64,000 nt of DNA from Cladopsammia gracilis (GCA_022457155.1 JAJGOT010000113.1:124001-188000); one strand, 5' to 3'. Shown: positions 44,020-54,640, counted from the first letter of the stretch. Numbers and translations: made by a program. Notes: generated by a model not told the origin, from the sequence alone.

Positions 44020-44274
44020 ACAACCCAAGACAAAATTAGTTGGGAAGGCTTGTAAAACGCTAAAAATGACACCACCTTTGGGTTTCAGCTCAATTAAAGG
44101 CGCGCACAACGCTTTCTATAGCCCCCCTCTCCCCCAAATCCAATGTTGAAGACGTCTATACAAAAGACAGTGTAAGTTAAGTATTTGCGTTAACAGCAAC
44201 TTTAAAAGAGGGGGGACGAGGGGGGAAGGGTGAAGAAAACAAGGAACCTTCCCAACACTTTTGTCTTTGGTTGT
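44020..44274. mobile_element. 255-bp TIR element, twin copy 2
   Basis: Same length and orientation as copy 1. The flanking sequences differ, so these are two insertions or a duplication with divergent flanks rather than one duplicated segment. Confidence 0.8.
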
Positions 44275-45535
44275 AGTTAGATGTGCACAATATCAAATAG
44301 AAACTAATAATCAATCGCCCCAAAAGGTCTAAAATAACCCTGAACCCTGTCCAGTTGGACATTAGGTTGAACGTTAAACTTACTACATGTAATTTTAAAA
44401 CTCAAATCACTTAAGCTAAAGCTTACCTTTTCCAGCTTGACCGGCACATGACCGGCAAACAAGCAGACTTCTTTGCGCTAAATCGTAAGTTAGCCACGAA
44501 AAGGACAGTTTGCAAAGCAATTTCGCCAGCCTTTTGTCACTAAACAGGACTCTGAATCGACGAAATAAAATAAATTTTCTGTGCTGATCGTCGGCGGTAT
44601 CGTGAAAACTCGAACAAGTCCTCCCGCTGACCATGTCCTACAAACCCGAGCAGGGTAGGGGAAGGAAGTGGACCGAAGGGGGAGGGGAGGGTGGGGAATA
44701 AAAAAAATCTAACCCCTGATCGGTATGAAAGAAAAATGCTACAAACAAACTGCCAACGCCATTGGTAAGAGGTAAGATAAAAACCACTTATGCAGATTTG
44801 TTTATAATTTTAAACTGAAAAGTCGCTGAACAGGATCAGGAAAGGATGGATTTCCAACGAGTAAAACTTTTTTCGTCACCTTCATTTTTACTCAGTTTTA
44901 CTGGAGGAGTAATAATGGCCTTTATTATACACAAAAATGGCATAAATTTTAACTGGGTGGAAAAACGGGGATTTATTTAGTTAATAAAAACGGAACTGGA
45001 ACCGGAACCGAGCCAAAAATCAGTCAACTTCCGTGCGTTCTGATCACGTGATTTAAGACGTCATGCTAATGACGTTGATAAGGAACTTATTTTTATACTT
45101 ATATCTACCAACATACCAATTTTTTCAACTTTGCATTCCACCCTTACAAAGATACATGTATACAAAGATACTTGTCCCCAGACCCCTATTTGCTCATGTG
45201 TATAGCCCCATTAATTTTGAAAATCCAGAACCATACCGGGCATGACGAAATGATACAAGTGAATGCCTTCCTTGCCACGTTGACTCACTTGACTGTATTT
45301 GCATTTATCAAAGCATGTTCCTAAAAAAACGTTAAAAGGCACTTATGGGCATAGTCACGTGACGGATGACGTCATCACACTTAGTCGATAAAAATAGGTA
45401 TTTTATGGTAGGTGTGAATAGCACGTGGTGTAGTATCCTCATTCACTCAAAATTGACATAGTTATTTGGCATGGAAATTTTTTCTGGTGCAAAGGGTACT
45501 GGGAAGGTTTTTATTATAATTATAATATGTTATTT
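44275..45535. other. No recognised feature
   Basis: No supported gene or TIR. ATT-rich microsatellite begins near 45,536. Confidence 0.35.
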
Positions 45536-45536
45536 A

Positions 45537-45580
<44 letters not shown>

Positions 45581-45582
45581 CT
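45536..45582. repeat. (ATT)n microsatellite at the edge of a repeat R fragment
   Basis: About 15 ATT units. In R the neighbouring sequence is TTTAATTATTG, so the tract may have expanded inside R or be the tail of a lost LINE. Confidence 0.85.
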
Positions 45583-45703
45583 TTAGTTGGTGAGCGCGTT
45601 TCTAGACAAAATGTCCGTTGGTCGCAAACAATGCAATGCACTGCTGATCATAAAAGTGATCAGCATGCAGATTAAAAATTAAATCAAAGGCTCCTGTAAG
45701 CCA
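45583..45703 (+). repeat. Repeat R fragment
   Basis: TTTAGTTGGTGAGCGCGTTT, GTCGCAAACAATGCAATGCA and AAATCAAAGGCTCCTGTAAGCC match unit F at 32,762-32,882. Confidence 0.8.
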
Positions 45704-45763
45704 AAAGATAAAAATAAAAATAATAAATATAATAAAAAAAAACAATTCAGTTTCTATATTTAA

Positions 45764-45896
45764 AGGCCCACTTTCACCCAAACTGCATTGCGAATTTAAC
45801 GCAGTCGAAAATTCCCAAAAGAGCCAATCACGAGCGAGCCCGTGTTTTGAAAACAAAAACAAACGACCGCAAAGCCGAATGGGTGATAGTGGGCCT
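45764..45896. mobile_element. TTAA-flanked short TIR element, second copy
   Basis: Ends AGGCCCACTTTCACCCAA and an imperfect inverse, TTAA on both sides (45,760-45,763; 45,897-45,900). Related to 35,097-35,246. Confidence 0.65.
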
Positions 45897-45966
45897 TTAA
45901 CCAGTCTGTTTGTGCAAACAACTACAGGCGCCTTAGGCTCCGTATACACCTATTCGGATATATTTT

Positions 45967-46320
45967 AAGGTGGCTCCAAGTAGTTTTTTTTGGGTCACAC
46001 TTTCCTTTTTGAATGCGCTTATACATAATCCTACACTGTGTGGATTATAGCACATTTATTCGCTTGTCGCGGGTAGCCCCAACAAGCGAATAGCGGGTAG
46101 CCCCAAAGAAATTTTGGAAAAACTGTTTTTCGCCATATTTGTTTACCGTTGCTATGGAAACGCATAAAAAGAGCATCATCCAAAACTTTCATCCAAGCCT
46201 AACATCTGGTATCAAAATCAGATTTATTGAGCTATAGAAAGATTATGCATAATCGCATTCAAAACGGGAAGTGTGAACCCCCCCCTCCCCCCCCCCCCCC
46301 CCCCCCCCCGTGGCGCCCTG
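45967..46320. repeat. Foldback region starting AAGGTGGCTCC, ending in a C33 tract
   Basis: GGGTCACACTTTCC near 45,993 pairs with GGAAGTGTGAACCC near 46,267, and GAATGCG...TATACATAATC pairs with GATTATGCATAATCGCATTC. Two GCGGGTAGCCCCAA repeats lie at the centre. C33 occupies 46,287-46,319. Confidence 0.6.
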
Positions 46321-46493
46321 TGGCGGATTGGCCTTCCGTCTACACGTATTCCTCGAATTCGTCTTACGAATTTGAAACTTTTTGAATCCGCTCTTGAATA
46401 CGCTACGAGTACGGCATGTCCGGACATTTTTTTAATATGCTGACGCAACAATATCGATCCAGTCTTTAACCGCGCGACGAAAAAAAAGTCTTT

Positions 46494-46566
46494 TACCTCG
46501 GTGGGATTCGAACACACGACCTCCGGATTAGATCTTCCGTCGCTCTACCGCTTGAGCCAAGAGGCC
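46494..46566 (-). ncRNA. tRNA-like sequence, minus strand, with T-run
   Basis: On the minus strand it has an A-box TTGGCTCAAGCGGTAGAGC, an anticodon-arm region GACGGAAGATCTAATCC and a B-box GTGTTCGAATCCCAC with a 4-of-5-pair T-stem. T8 follows (A run at 46,480-46,487). The acceptor ends pair only partly and the anticodon loop seems one base too long, so it is a tRNA pseudogene or SINE head. The arm resembles arginine tRNAs with UCU, a weak guess. Confidence 0.55.
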
Positions 46567-46602
46567 GTACGGAAGCAGATCGCGATTGTGGTAATAAGTT
46601 GG

Positions 46603-46713
46603 TCCCTCGTGTGGTCCCTCATTTCCTTACTAGGGTTAAGGCTCAGTACAGGGAAATTTATGGGTTTAACTTAGCACTATAATTTACACACAGAGTTAAT
46701 TCTCTGATTCCTT
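46603..46713 (+). repeat. Repeat adjoining the tRNA-like sequence, copy 1
   Basis: CCCTCGTGTGGTCCCTCA, TTACTAGGG, GCTCAGTACAGGGAAAT and TTAATTCTCTGATTCCTT match 47,422-47,543 in the same orientation. Confidence 0.8.
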
Positions 46714-46782
46714 TTTTGTATCACCAGTGCTACGTGGCTCGACATTTATTTGTACCCTTCACATTTTCATTGCAACGAAATA

Positions 46783-47304
46783 CAGTAAAACCCCGCGTAT
46801 AAGAACCTAGATTTTTGAAAGTTAGCCTAAACAGGTTCTTATGTAAATGGTGCTTACCAGGAAATTAGGCTAAACAGGTTCTTAAATATGTTCTTATTTT
46901 CTTAAGAAAAAAGTGACTCATTTTCGGTAGGTGTGGTGTATAATTTATAACAATTATGCAGAACTTATCTAAACAATGATAGTATGTGCACTTATACCAA
47001 CCCTGTATGCACTTTAATTGAGATTGTCATGTAGTATTTTCACTGAAGAAATACAGTTATTTGTTGTTGTGTTCATATAGACATGTTATTTATCTGAATG
47101 GCATTTCCAGGGTTCTGGGTCATTTTCATTACAGTTTGTGAAGACTGCTTATTTTCTTTCATTTATAATTTTTTAGTTTTGATAAAATAAGAACCTGCTT
47201 TGAAATTCTAGTCTAAACAGGTTCTTATTTAAAGTGAGTCTAAATAAAAAATTTTAGCCTAACAGGTTCTTAAATTCTAGGTTCTTATACGCGGGGTTTT
47301 ACTG
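46783..47304. mobile_element. TA-flanked TIR element (CAGTAAAACCCCGCGTATAA ends)
   Basis: The ends are exactly inverted for about 28 bp, and TA flanks both (46,781-46,782; 47,305-47,306), as with Tc1/mariner-type elements. AACAGGTTCTTA recurs four to five times inside in both orientations, giving subterminal repeats. 522 bp, no transposase. Confidence 0.8.
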
Positions 47305-47333
47305 TATCACCTTGTTACTCACGATCTGCTCCG

Positions 47334-47407
47334 TACGGCGTCGTGGTTCAAACGGTGGAGCGACGGAAGATCTAATCCGGACATGGGTTCGAATTCCAAC
47401 GAGATCA
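47334..47407 (+). ncRNA. tRNA-like sequence, plus strand, with T-run
   Basis: Shares GAGCGACGGAAGATCTAATC and a GGGTTCGAATTCC B-box with the minus-strand copy at 46,494-46,566. T9 follows at 47,409-47,417. It is a diverged relative of the same tRNA-like module in the opposite orientation. Confidence 0.55.
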
Positions 47408-47421
47408 ATTTTTTTTTCTTT

Positions 47422-47543
47422 CCCTCGTGTGGTCCCTCAATTTCTTACTAGGGCTAACGCTCAGTACAGGGAAATGTATGGCCGGTTGACCTTAGCACTA
47501 TAATTATTTTTTTACACGCAGAGTTAATTCTCTGATTCCTTGT
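47422..47543 (+). repeat. Repeat adjoining the tRNA-like sequence, copy 2
   Basis: Matches 46,603-46,713 in the same orientation, although the tRNA-like module before it is reversed between the two copies. Confidence 0.8.
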
Positions 47544-47659
47544 TAGGCTTACATAGCCTACCGGCCTTTTTTTGATTTACCTTGGAACATTCAGAACTGC
47601 TTTTTTGATTAGCGAAAGTATGGATAAGATAAGATTGGCATTCTATTACACAGGAAAAG

Positions 47660-48490
47660 TCGGCAATTTTAGAGTTTAAAGTTTTGGTGCAGCATACTGG
47701 AAAGCACGTTCGCCATAGCGTGACAACTTTGCACGTGGGATTTTTAGGAGCTGATGGGTCGATGAGCTTAGTAGTCTAGTGGGTTTATATAGCTGTAACA
47801 TGTCTGAAATATAACCGGGGGCTAATCCATTTAGGGCCTTGCCAGTTAAAAGTAATAATTTAAATGCTATTCTTTGCTTAACTGGTAACCAGTGTAGCTA
47901 TTTAAGAATTAGCGTTATATGGTCATATTTACTGCTACAAAGTCATGTTATAAGGCGAGCTGCAGAGTTCTGAACATTTTGTAAGCGATCGAGTAAATAT
48001 TGCGGAAGTCTATACAATAACGAATTGCAGTTACCAAGTTTGGTAGTAATAAAAGCATGGACCAAAGTCCCTGTATCTGATATCGACAGACAGTTCCTTA
48101 TTTTAGCTGTTACGTAAATGGTAGAACGATACTGTATCTAATACATATATTAGATACATGTTGTTCTAAAGACATGTGTTGAACAAAAATAAACCCAATG
48201 TTCCTTGCTGAAGAAGATGATTTTATATGTTCGCCGGCGACAAAGTCTATTGATGGGCGAGTATGGTGGGGGGGGGGGGGGGGGGGGGGGGAGCACACAG
48301 TACAGTTCAGTTTTTTCGCGGTTCAATTTCAGCATGTGGTGCACTAACCACGAGTTTATCTCATTGATACAAGTCTCGATGCATGCTATAGCTTGTTGTT
48401 GATCTGACTGAGTCAGTCTAAAAGAAAAATGAAGTTGCGTATCGTCCACATATAAGTGATAATCAAGGCCATGACTCCCGAATGCAAAAC
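47660..48490 (-). pseudogene. LINE reverse transcriptase relic
   Basis: The minus strand near 48,440 encodes GLDYHLYVDDTQLHF, the catalytic YxDD box of a LINE reverse transcriptase, followed by INSWLVHHMLKLNREKTEL. Further segments, in shifting frames down to about 47,700, show HMSLEQHVSNI and LHWLPVKQRI-like blocks in the order expected of the C-terminal half. Many stops and a G24 tract (48,268-48,291, Pro-run in translation) show decay. It is 5'-truncated near 48,490 and belongs to the same broad group as the tail at 34,297. Confidence 0.75.
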
Positions 48491-48663
48491 ACTATGGATA
48501 CATCTGCGTTGGGCACAAAAACTACGACACGCATAAACCAAAGTTCACTTCTTGTACTTTCTTATCGACAGCGTTTTTTCACGGATCTCATGAATTCTTT
48601 ATGAATATTTATTTTTCATAATATTTCAACCAAATGTATTCACGAGCTGCCCGTGCTCATGGA

Positions 48664-49545
48664 GCATGGGGATGGCTTTCAACTATCAGCTAGTACTAAT
48701 GCGTTTAATGGACGATTCAGATGCCTGAGTTGATATTTGCTGCTATATCCACTTTCTTTTATTTGGCTCAAGAGAACAAGTTGATAGGTTTATTTCATTA
48801 TAATTTAGCTCCAGAATTGTGGACATTTTAATAAGTTTGGTACACAGATGATTGCTTGATATTGTCGGTCCGATAGTTAATCTATGCATATGAACGTACT
48901 TAAATGAAATTTTCCCCATTGGTCATTGTTATACCTCTCTAGTTATAATTTTATTTTCAAATTTTCCTTTGATTCAAAATATTTTTTTAAGTCCTTTTTA
49001 TTCTATTTAATGACCAAGTTACATATGGAAACATTTCGTATGTAACATTCATAAATTAATGTATTTTCGACCTATGACGTTTTTTTTAACGGCTCTGCTT
49101 CTGTTTCTTGAAATGCAGGGAAAGTCCCAGATTTATCAAGTATCGCTGTACAATTGACAAGTTGCGTTGTGGTAAGTACTTCGATTCCGTGTAGCTTTTT
49201 ATTTTACTAGTTTACTTGGGAGTTTATAAAAAATTCCGTACGAACTACGTTGGGAAATATCAACCAAATAGTGACAAAATAGATCACTTGTATCAGGGTG
49301 GTTCTACGTTACCTAGAACTGCAGCCATGCAAATAACTTGTTATTTGACTTCAGTCAAACCGTTACACAGCTGTTATCACTTTTGTAACGTTACGATCCC
49401 TTGTGTAATTTCATTGCTAGCTTCACTTGCCTTAGAAACAAACCAAGGATACCTTATTCAGTGCATTCTCTGCTATGAATTTTTATATTCGAAATCTAGA
49501 TTGAATACACCGCCCATGTCGACGTTACTGCTCGATTTAACGATT
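48664..49545 (+). repeat. Repeat R, copy G (diverged, isolated)
   Basis: Carries GATGGCTTTCAACTATC as in copy A, then CACAGATGATTGCTTGAT, the exon-like block, and AGAACTGCAGCCATGCAAAT. It lies 14 kb from the tandem units and is the most diverged copy. Confidence 0.75.
49119..49171 (+). other. Exon-like conserved block, copy G (53 bp)
   Basis: Six differences from unit C by eye, length kept at 53. The donor is GTAAGTAC. ATTTTCGACCTATGACGT is kept upstream. Confidence 0.5.
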
Positions 49546-49935
49546 TTTTAAGAGTAGTTATAAGCCTTGCAAAGTTGGAAATGACAAGTTTTAATCTCTA
49601 CTTAATTTTTATGTTGAGATAGGTAATCTGGTTGCCATGGTAACCGCGATTGATCATGCCAGACTCAGGCCCATGTTTTGACCAATAATGTCACTCTCAA
49701 ATAGTAAACTCTCCATCCCTTCCTCTCCCCTTCCCTCTCTCGCTCTCTCAATTCCTCCCTCCTCCCCCGTTTTATCCCTCTTCCTTAACAACAAGTAAAA
49801 CAACAAAATTACAATGTTTAAAGTACAACCAATAATTTCAAAATCCAAATGTGTCACCAAACTGTTTCGTTTTTGTTTGACGTTTTAGCTACCTTGTGTT
49901 CTTCCATTCCGTTTTAAATTTTTTAATTTAAAAAT
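49546..49935. other. No recognised feature
   Basis: Includes a pyrimidine-rich CTCTC/CCCTC stretch near 49,710-49,780. No gene is supported. Confidence 0.35.
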
Positions 49936-49952
49936 CGGGAGGTACCTCATAG

Positions 49953-50136
49953 TAAAACCCCAACAGATTGTCGATTGAGACAGATTGTCGTCAGCGTTTA
50001 CTATACCTCATAGTAAAACCCCTATATGAGACAGATTGTAGTCAGCGTTTACTATACCTCATAGTAAAACCGCAACATGAGACAGATTGTAGTCATCGTT
50101 TACTATACCTCATAGTAAAACCCCAACATGAGACAG
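49953..50136 (+). repeat. 51-bp hairpin repeat, array 1 (about 4 units)
   Basis: Units ACCTCATAGTAAAACCCCAA...GATTGTAGTCA repeat with a 51-bp period. TTTACTAT...ATAGTAAA across each junction can form an 8-bp stem with a 5-nt loop. The period is 17 codons, which keeps a frame open (ETDCSHRLLYLIVKPQH-type units). I do not take this as a protein. Confidence 0.85.
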
Positions 50137-51390
50137 ATTGTAGCGGAGCACTTGCCGGGCTAAAGGCCCGGCTGCGCAGCCCCATACTCATAGAACCCAT
50201 GCCCGTCATTTTTAATGGTCATGGCGAGCGGAATGTTTCGCGGGCGCGTTGTGTGCCCGCCGTGCCGTACGCCCGCCGTGCCGTACGCCCGCCGTGCCGT
50301 ACGCCCGCCGTACGCGATGGGCTAGCTCGCGGGCGCGTATGACTTCGCAAAACATGCGCGTACGACGTCATATTGAAACCAAAGCGAGGCTTTGTTTTTT
50401 CCCGCGGTTACAAGGCCGAATGTCACGTCAACTGGAAAAACATTTGATGTTTTGCTGTGAATTTACTAAGCGGAGAAAACCGTTTTAAAGGCGTTATTTC
50501 CCTGAATATTTCGCGGTTTGCTACTCAAGACAAGGATTCTAAGTAAGGGATACTCAGAAGCCGCTTTAGTGGAAAAAGACGAGCTTTCAGGAATAAAATC
50601 TTGCTTCGGGGAACTTCATGTATTACGTTTTTATCAATGCGGGAGATGTTTGTTTTTTTTACGGATTTCAGAACCAGAAGCGGAGAATTGAATTTCCAAG
50701 CAAGCGAGGGACTTAAAGGTGAAACAGATTACATTTTTCGATGGGAATTTATCTCGATATCAATCTGTGATTGACTTTTTCTTTGTGTTCTCGTTAGTTT
50801 TGAAGAATTGTTTATAAACGTGTAGCTTAAATTCAGTTGTATTAATTTCTTGAATTTCATCGAAGACACGGCTCGACCTCGATGTGATATAAATGGTACG
50901 CGTTTTGCTTTTTAACATAAACTAATGGAGATTTGAATAATTTTTTTCGAAAGAAGATTGTGTTGTCCATTTTTATGTGTTTGTTCATTCATTACATAGA
51001 TTGAAAAGCGATTTTATGTAAACAAAACAAGACTTAGATTTTATTCTAGCGTCGCCTTATGCAAATATGTTTGTGTTTTTTTACATTTTTGATTTCCAAA
51101 TCAGTTTCTCGGGCATTTTTTGACAAGCAACAACTGTATTTTATTCGGAAAATAGTCGTAATAGTTATTGTAGACAGAGAAAAAGTTGTTTTTGCGAACT
51201 TTTGTACGGTCTAAATGTACTGTGCAGACGGTCGGGTAATACTGTTTTTGAGAATTGCTAAACATAGCCCGGTCGTCAATCTTAATTCTTGTGTTTCCGA
51301 CCTTTCACCTAAGTTAAGTTTCATCTTAGTTAAGCTTGTTCAGAGGGTCTTCAGAGGGCTTCGCTGTTAGGCTAAGCCTAACTATATATA
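50137..51390 (+). repeat. 1.2-kb dispersed repeat (AGCGGAGCAC start), copy 1
   Basis: Begins AGCGGAGCACTTGCCGGGC with a GCCGGGC...GCCCGGC hairpin, then CGCGGGCGCG and GCCCGCCGTGCCGTAC tandem units. An AT-rich body follows, ending TAGGCTAAGCCTAACTATAT. It matches 60,112-61,740 in order (GGATACTCAGAAGCCGCT, AAATCTTGCTTCG, TATCAATCTGTGATTGACTT). No ORF is recognisable. Confidence 0.75.
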
Positions 51391-51645
51391 TTAGTCATCG
51401 TTTACTATACCTCATAGTAAAACCCCAACATGAGACAGATTGTAGTCATCGTCTACTACACCTCATAGTAAAACCCCAACATGAGACAGATTGTAGTCAT
51501 CGTTTACTATACCTCATGGTAAACCCCCAACGTGAGACAGATTGTAGTCAATGTTTACTATACCTCATAGTAAAACCCCAACATGAGACAGATTGTAGTC
51601 AATGTTTACTATACCTCATAGTTAAACCCGAACATGAGACAGATT
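51391..51645 (+). repeat. 51-bp hairpin repeat, array 2 (5 units)
   Basis: Same unit as array 1, joined at its left to the end of the 1.2-kb repeat and at its right to AGCGGAGCACTTGCC, the same phase as in array 1. Confidence 0.85.
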
Positions 51646-51774
51646 GTAGCGGAGCACTTGCCGGGCCGAAGGCCCGGCTGCGCAGCCCCATACTCATAGA
51701 ACCCATGCCCGTCATTTTTCATGGTCATGGCTAGCGGAATGTGATATATATATAGTTACGGAGCAGAGTCCGCT
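51646..51774 (+). repeat. Internally deleted copy of the 1.2-kb repeat
   Basis: Shares about 90 bases with the start of the full copy (AGCGGAGCACTTGCCGGGC to CATGGCTAGCGGAATG). It then jumps to TATATATAGTTACGGAGC and ends GTCCGCTAC, the inverse of GTAGCGGA at its start, suggesting the true terminal inverted repeat of this family. Confidence 0.65.
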
Positions 51775-52449
51775 ACACAAAATGAAAAAAAGAAAGAAGC
51801 AAATTGTCCCAATTTAAAATGACGTCGCCACTTCCGACAAATTAATGACTGAATGTATTAATTAGAAAGCAAAAGAAAAAAAAAATAAGAAAGCGCAGTG
51901 TAGGCGGATTTGAACCTGAACCAAGCGAGCGCGAAACCACACACTACGCCAAATGACCATCGGGATCAGAATTAGTTGAATATAATCTATAATAAGTATG
52001 TAACAAAAATGCGAACAAGAATGTAGTAGAGCCCAAAATATTCTCCTGTAAGTTATAAACATTAACTTACAGGAGAATAAATTTAGTAACTTTCTCTCGG
52101 TGTTTTAGTATTATTTTGTAAATAAATAAAGATACTGTAGCATGGTTTTGACCAAAAATGGTAAAAATCCCCGTGACACGGCCCTTTTAAAGAGCGAAGC
52201 AGATAGCAAAGCACGCGTGCGTGGGTCGTCTAAAACTGTGTGTGTGAGTGTGTGTGTCTTAAATCTAAAAGAAAACGGATCACAGAAACACTGTACAACC
52301 GGCGAGAGGCGTCGTGGTTTATTTTAAGTTGTTTAGTTCCTGCAGCCTTTATCTCTGCCAATTTAAGGAAGGACTATCTAATTTTTGTTACAGCAACAAC
52401 AAAGTGCACTTGTTGTCTTGGTTTGTCTGTTATTAACAAAGCATAACTG
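51775..52449. other. No recognised gene
   Basis: Contains the tRNA-like sequence at 51,898-51,960 and a palindrome (AACTTACAGGAGAATA region near 52,045-52,080). Nothing else is supported. Confidence 0.35.
51898..51960 (-). ncRNA. tRNA-like sequence, minus strand, with T-run
   Basis: The minus strand has an A-box-like TTTGGCGTAGTGTGTGG and a B-box AGGTTCAAATCCG, then T10 (A run at 51,876-51,885). The anticodon arm is not convincing. tRNA-derived element or pseudogene. Confidence 0.4.
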
Positions 52450-52736
52450 ATGAAGTTGATCTATGTTGTGCAAGACTGGGACATGGTCTTATGTGTCCAA
52501 AATAGAAATCAAAGGGCTCTTAAAGCCATCTCGTTAATGCGAGAGAATCTAAGGTTAATAAAAAACAACAAAAACAACAAGAATTGGAAACGTTGGGTGC
52601 CTTTGATAGGTAAATGTAGTAAAGACGTGACAGGTAATATGTGTAAAGCTGCTGAATGGTCTATTGAAGTTGAAAGATTGAAAATACCTGTATGTCTAAT
52701 CGTAGACTTAGACACTGCAGTCAGAGGACTTAAGGG

Positions 52737-52738
<2 letters not shown>
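52450..52738 (+). other. Open frame of unknown nature
   Basis: A frame of about 95 codons starts MKLIYVVQDWDMVLCVQN and runs into the (TA)n tract. It has mixed hydrophilic composition with a Lys/Asn-rich stretch. I recognise no domain. Part of it (AAATCAAAGGGCTCTTAAAG) recurs at 53,394, so it is repetitive DNA and more likely not a gene. Confidence 0.2.

Positions 52739-52739
<1 letters not shown>

Positions 52740-52800
<61 letters not shown>
52740..52800. repeat. (TA)n microsatellite
   Basis: About 30 TA units. Confidence 0.95.
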
Positions 52801-52805
<5 letters not shown>

Positions 52806-52909
52806 TTATTTACTCAACTTTAATTATACAGATCTTAACATTAGGAGCCACCAAATCGATAAAAGTCATGAGCAACAAAATAATCACGAGTGTGAATGTA
52901 AATAATTTT

Positions 52910-53687
52910 CATGTTAATCTAGCATATTTGTTCAAAATAGTCTTCATTTTACTGAGGGGAAACTTCAACTTGATTATATTAAGCGAATGAGGAGGCGAAT
53001 TTGGTTGCTACGGGGGGAAATTTGTGAGGAGGGATGGGGGGGGGGGGGGGCAAAACTACTTAGATTCAATCTATCTTGACTAGAGAACCCTTTTACTTAG
53101 TTAATTTTTCTATTTTTTGTATCAGTCACAGTATTTTAGTAGTATGGCATTACAATGGCGATTTTGTTATCAATCGAAATTTGGGAAAGATGTATGAAGG
53201 TTAAAAAAAATTACTATCTTTATTAATTGATATTTTAACAGAACTAAAATATATTGCAACGATTTTCATTTGGGATTAAAATCGATTTACTGGCAATGTT
53301 TTTCAACAGCCAATTTATATGTGCAGTGTATATGTGGATGTATGAGACAAAACAAGAACTTTGTGCAGGTGAATAAGTTCAGTGAGAAGACTTAAATCAA
53401 AGGGCTCTTAAAGCCATCTCGTTTATGCGTTAGAACGTGAGGTTAACAAAAAAGAAGAATCTTGATTGGGGGGGGGGGGGGGGGGTAAAATCGAATGTTC
53501 AATCTTTCCGAAGAGTACATACGCGACAAAGATTTTATGAACAAGGCAATAATGTCATTTTATTCCGCGAGACATTTAGTTATTGAAGCAACGGATGAAC
53601 AGGGATGAAGTTCACTTTACAGTAGAACAGACAGTGGAGTCTTGCTAAATAAAGAACGTAAAGGCTACGGCATGAAGGCTTTAAAAT
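52910..53687. other. No recognised gene; two G tracts
   Basis: G15 at 53,036-53,050 and G18 at 53,468-53,485. A partial repeat of 52,506-52,560 lies at 53,394-53,450. Confidence 0.4.
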
Positions 53688-54210
53688 TCATTTGCCGGTG
53701 ACTGCAGAAGTGGTTAGAACTAGTGGAGGCTCATCAACGGTTTTTGACTGTGAAATGAGTGGTTGTAAGTGAATGTTATAAGTAGCATTGTTGTGATCAT
53801 CTACTGGTGCATTTGTAGGACATAAATAGGAAATATTCATAGGATAATTTTTTTCTTTTGATTTTACATTAAGAACTCTTCGATTTAAAATGGCAATATC
53901 ATGTTTAGTATGTTTTCCCTTTCTCATGCGATTAAGTAGCTCTGCAAATTTTTTGGCATCTTTTTGTCTCATTATTTCTAAATTCAAACATGGTTGAAAC
54001 TGGAAAACTTGAATGTCGTGTGTAAAATGTATTGCCTCTAATATGTAAAGCCGCTTTCCCAGTTGGAGCTGTTTTCAAAACTTTAATATCATCTGGATTT
54101 TCTCCTGCAATACTATTGAAATGTTTGACTGATGAGTGCTTCATATGGCAATGATTCAATATTCCAAAACCGACAGAACAAAAGCCAAATCCATACTCTT
54201 GCATAATCAA
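53688..54210 (-). pseudogene. PIF1/Helitron-type helicase fragment
   Basis: Minus strand, two overlapping frames. The upstream one has FNSIAGENPDDIKVL, then TAPTGKAALHIRGNTFYT, the block after the Walker A motif in PIF1-family helicases, including the helicase half of Helitron RepHel proteins. The downstream frame has EIMRQKDAKKFAELLNRMR and GKHTKHDIAILNRR, the next PIF1/Helitron block. The frames differ, so an indel or an internal deletion (motif II is missing) separates them. Walker A itself and the C-terminal half are absent. A dead fragment of a Helitron, or less likely of a host PIF1 gene. Confidence 0.7.
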
Positions 54211-54640
54211 GCCGAAAGTTTTTTAGTTAGCTTAATCGGCAAAATCTTACCTTTCTAACATACTATTACATAATCATGACACCTCAACATTTAATGCCCA
54301 TTTAAAATTGAAATAACTCTTTCATAAATCAAACCGTAATAGCAATGATTCAGTATTCCAATGACTGCTAAAAAAGGGACATTAACGTTAATTGTGCGCA
54401 AAAGTAAATCCATTGTATAATGCAATCAAATTAGGCCCCTCCACATATGCCGAATCTAATATAAATGAGCAACAACAACATATTTTGCCAGGAGCCATAG
54501 TCACCGAAAGAAACCGTGAGCGTTGGCCCCACGCATGCAAAGCCATATTAAAGACGTCTTGAGCTATTTTTCGCAGAAATTGCGCCACCATTGACTCAAT
54601 GAGAAGTCCGGCACCTACTACCTTACGATATTTAACGAGA
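54211..54640. other. No recognised feature
   Basis: CAATGATTCA(A/G)TATTCCAA occurs at 54,160 and again near 54,345. Otherwise nothing is supported. Confidence 0.35.

Noticed and set aside
46494..47407. Functional tRNA genes
   Set aside because: Acceptor stems pair poorly and the anticodon loop appears to have an extra base, so pseudogene or SINE head is the safer call.
49968..51734. Frames with 17-residue repeats over the 51-bp arrays, and a CRISPR-like look of hairpin repeats
   Set aside because: A 51-bp period keeps frames open automatically. There are no unique spacers; the whole unit is repeated, and the genome is eukaryotic.
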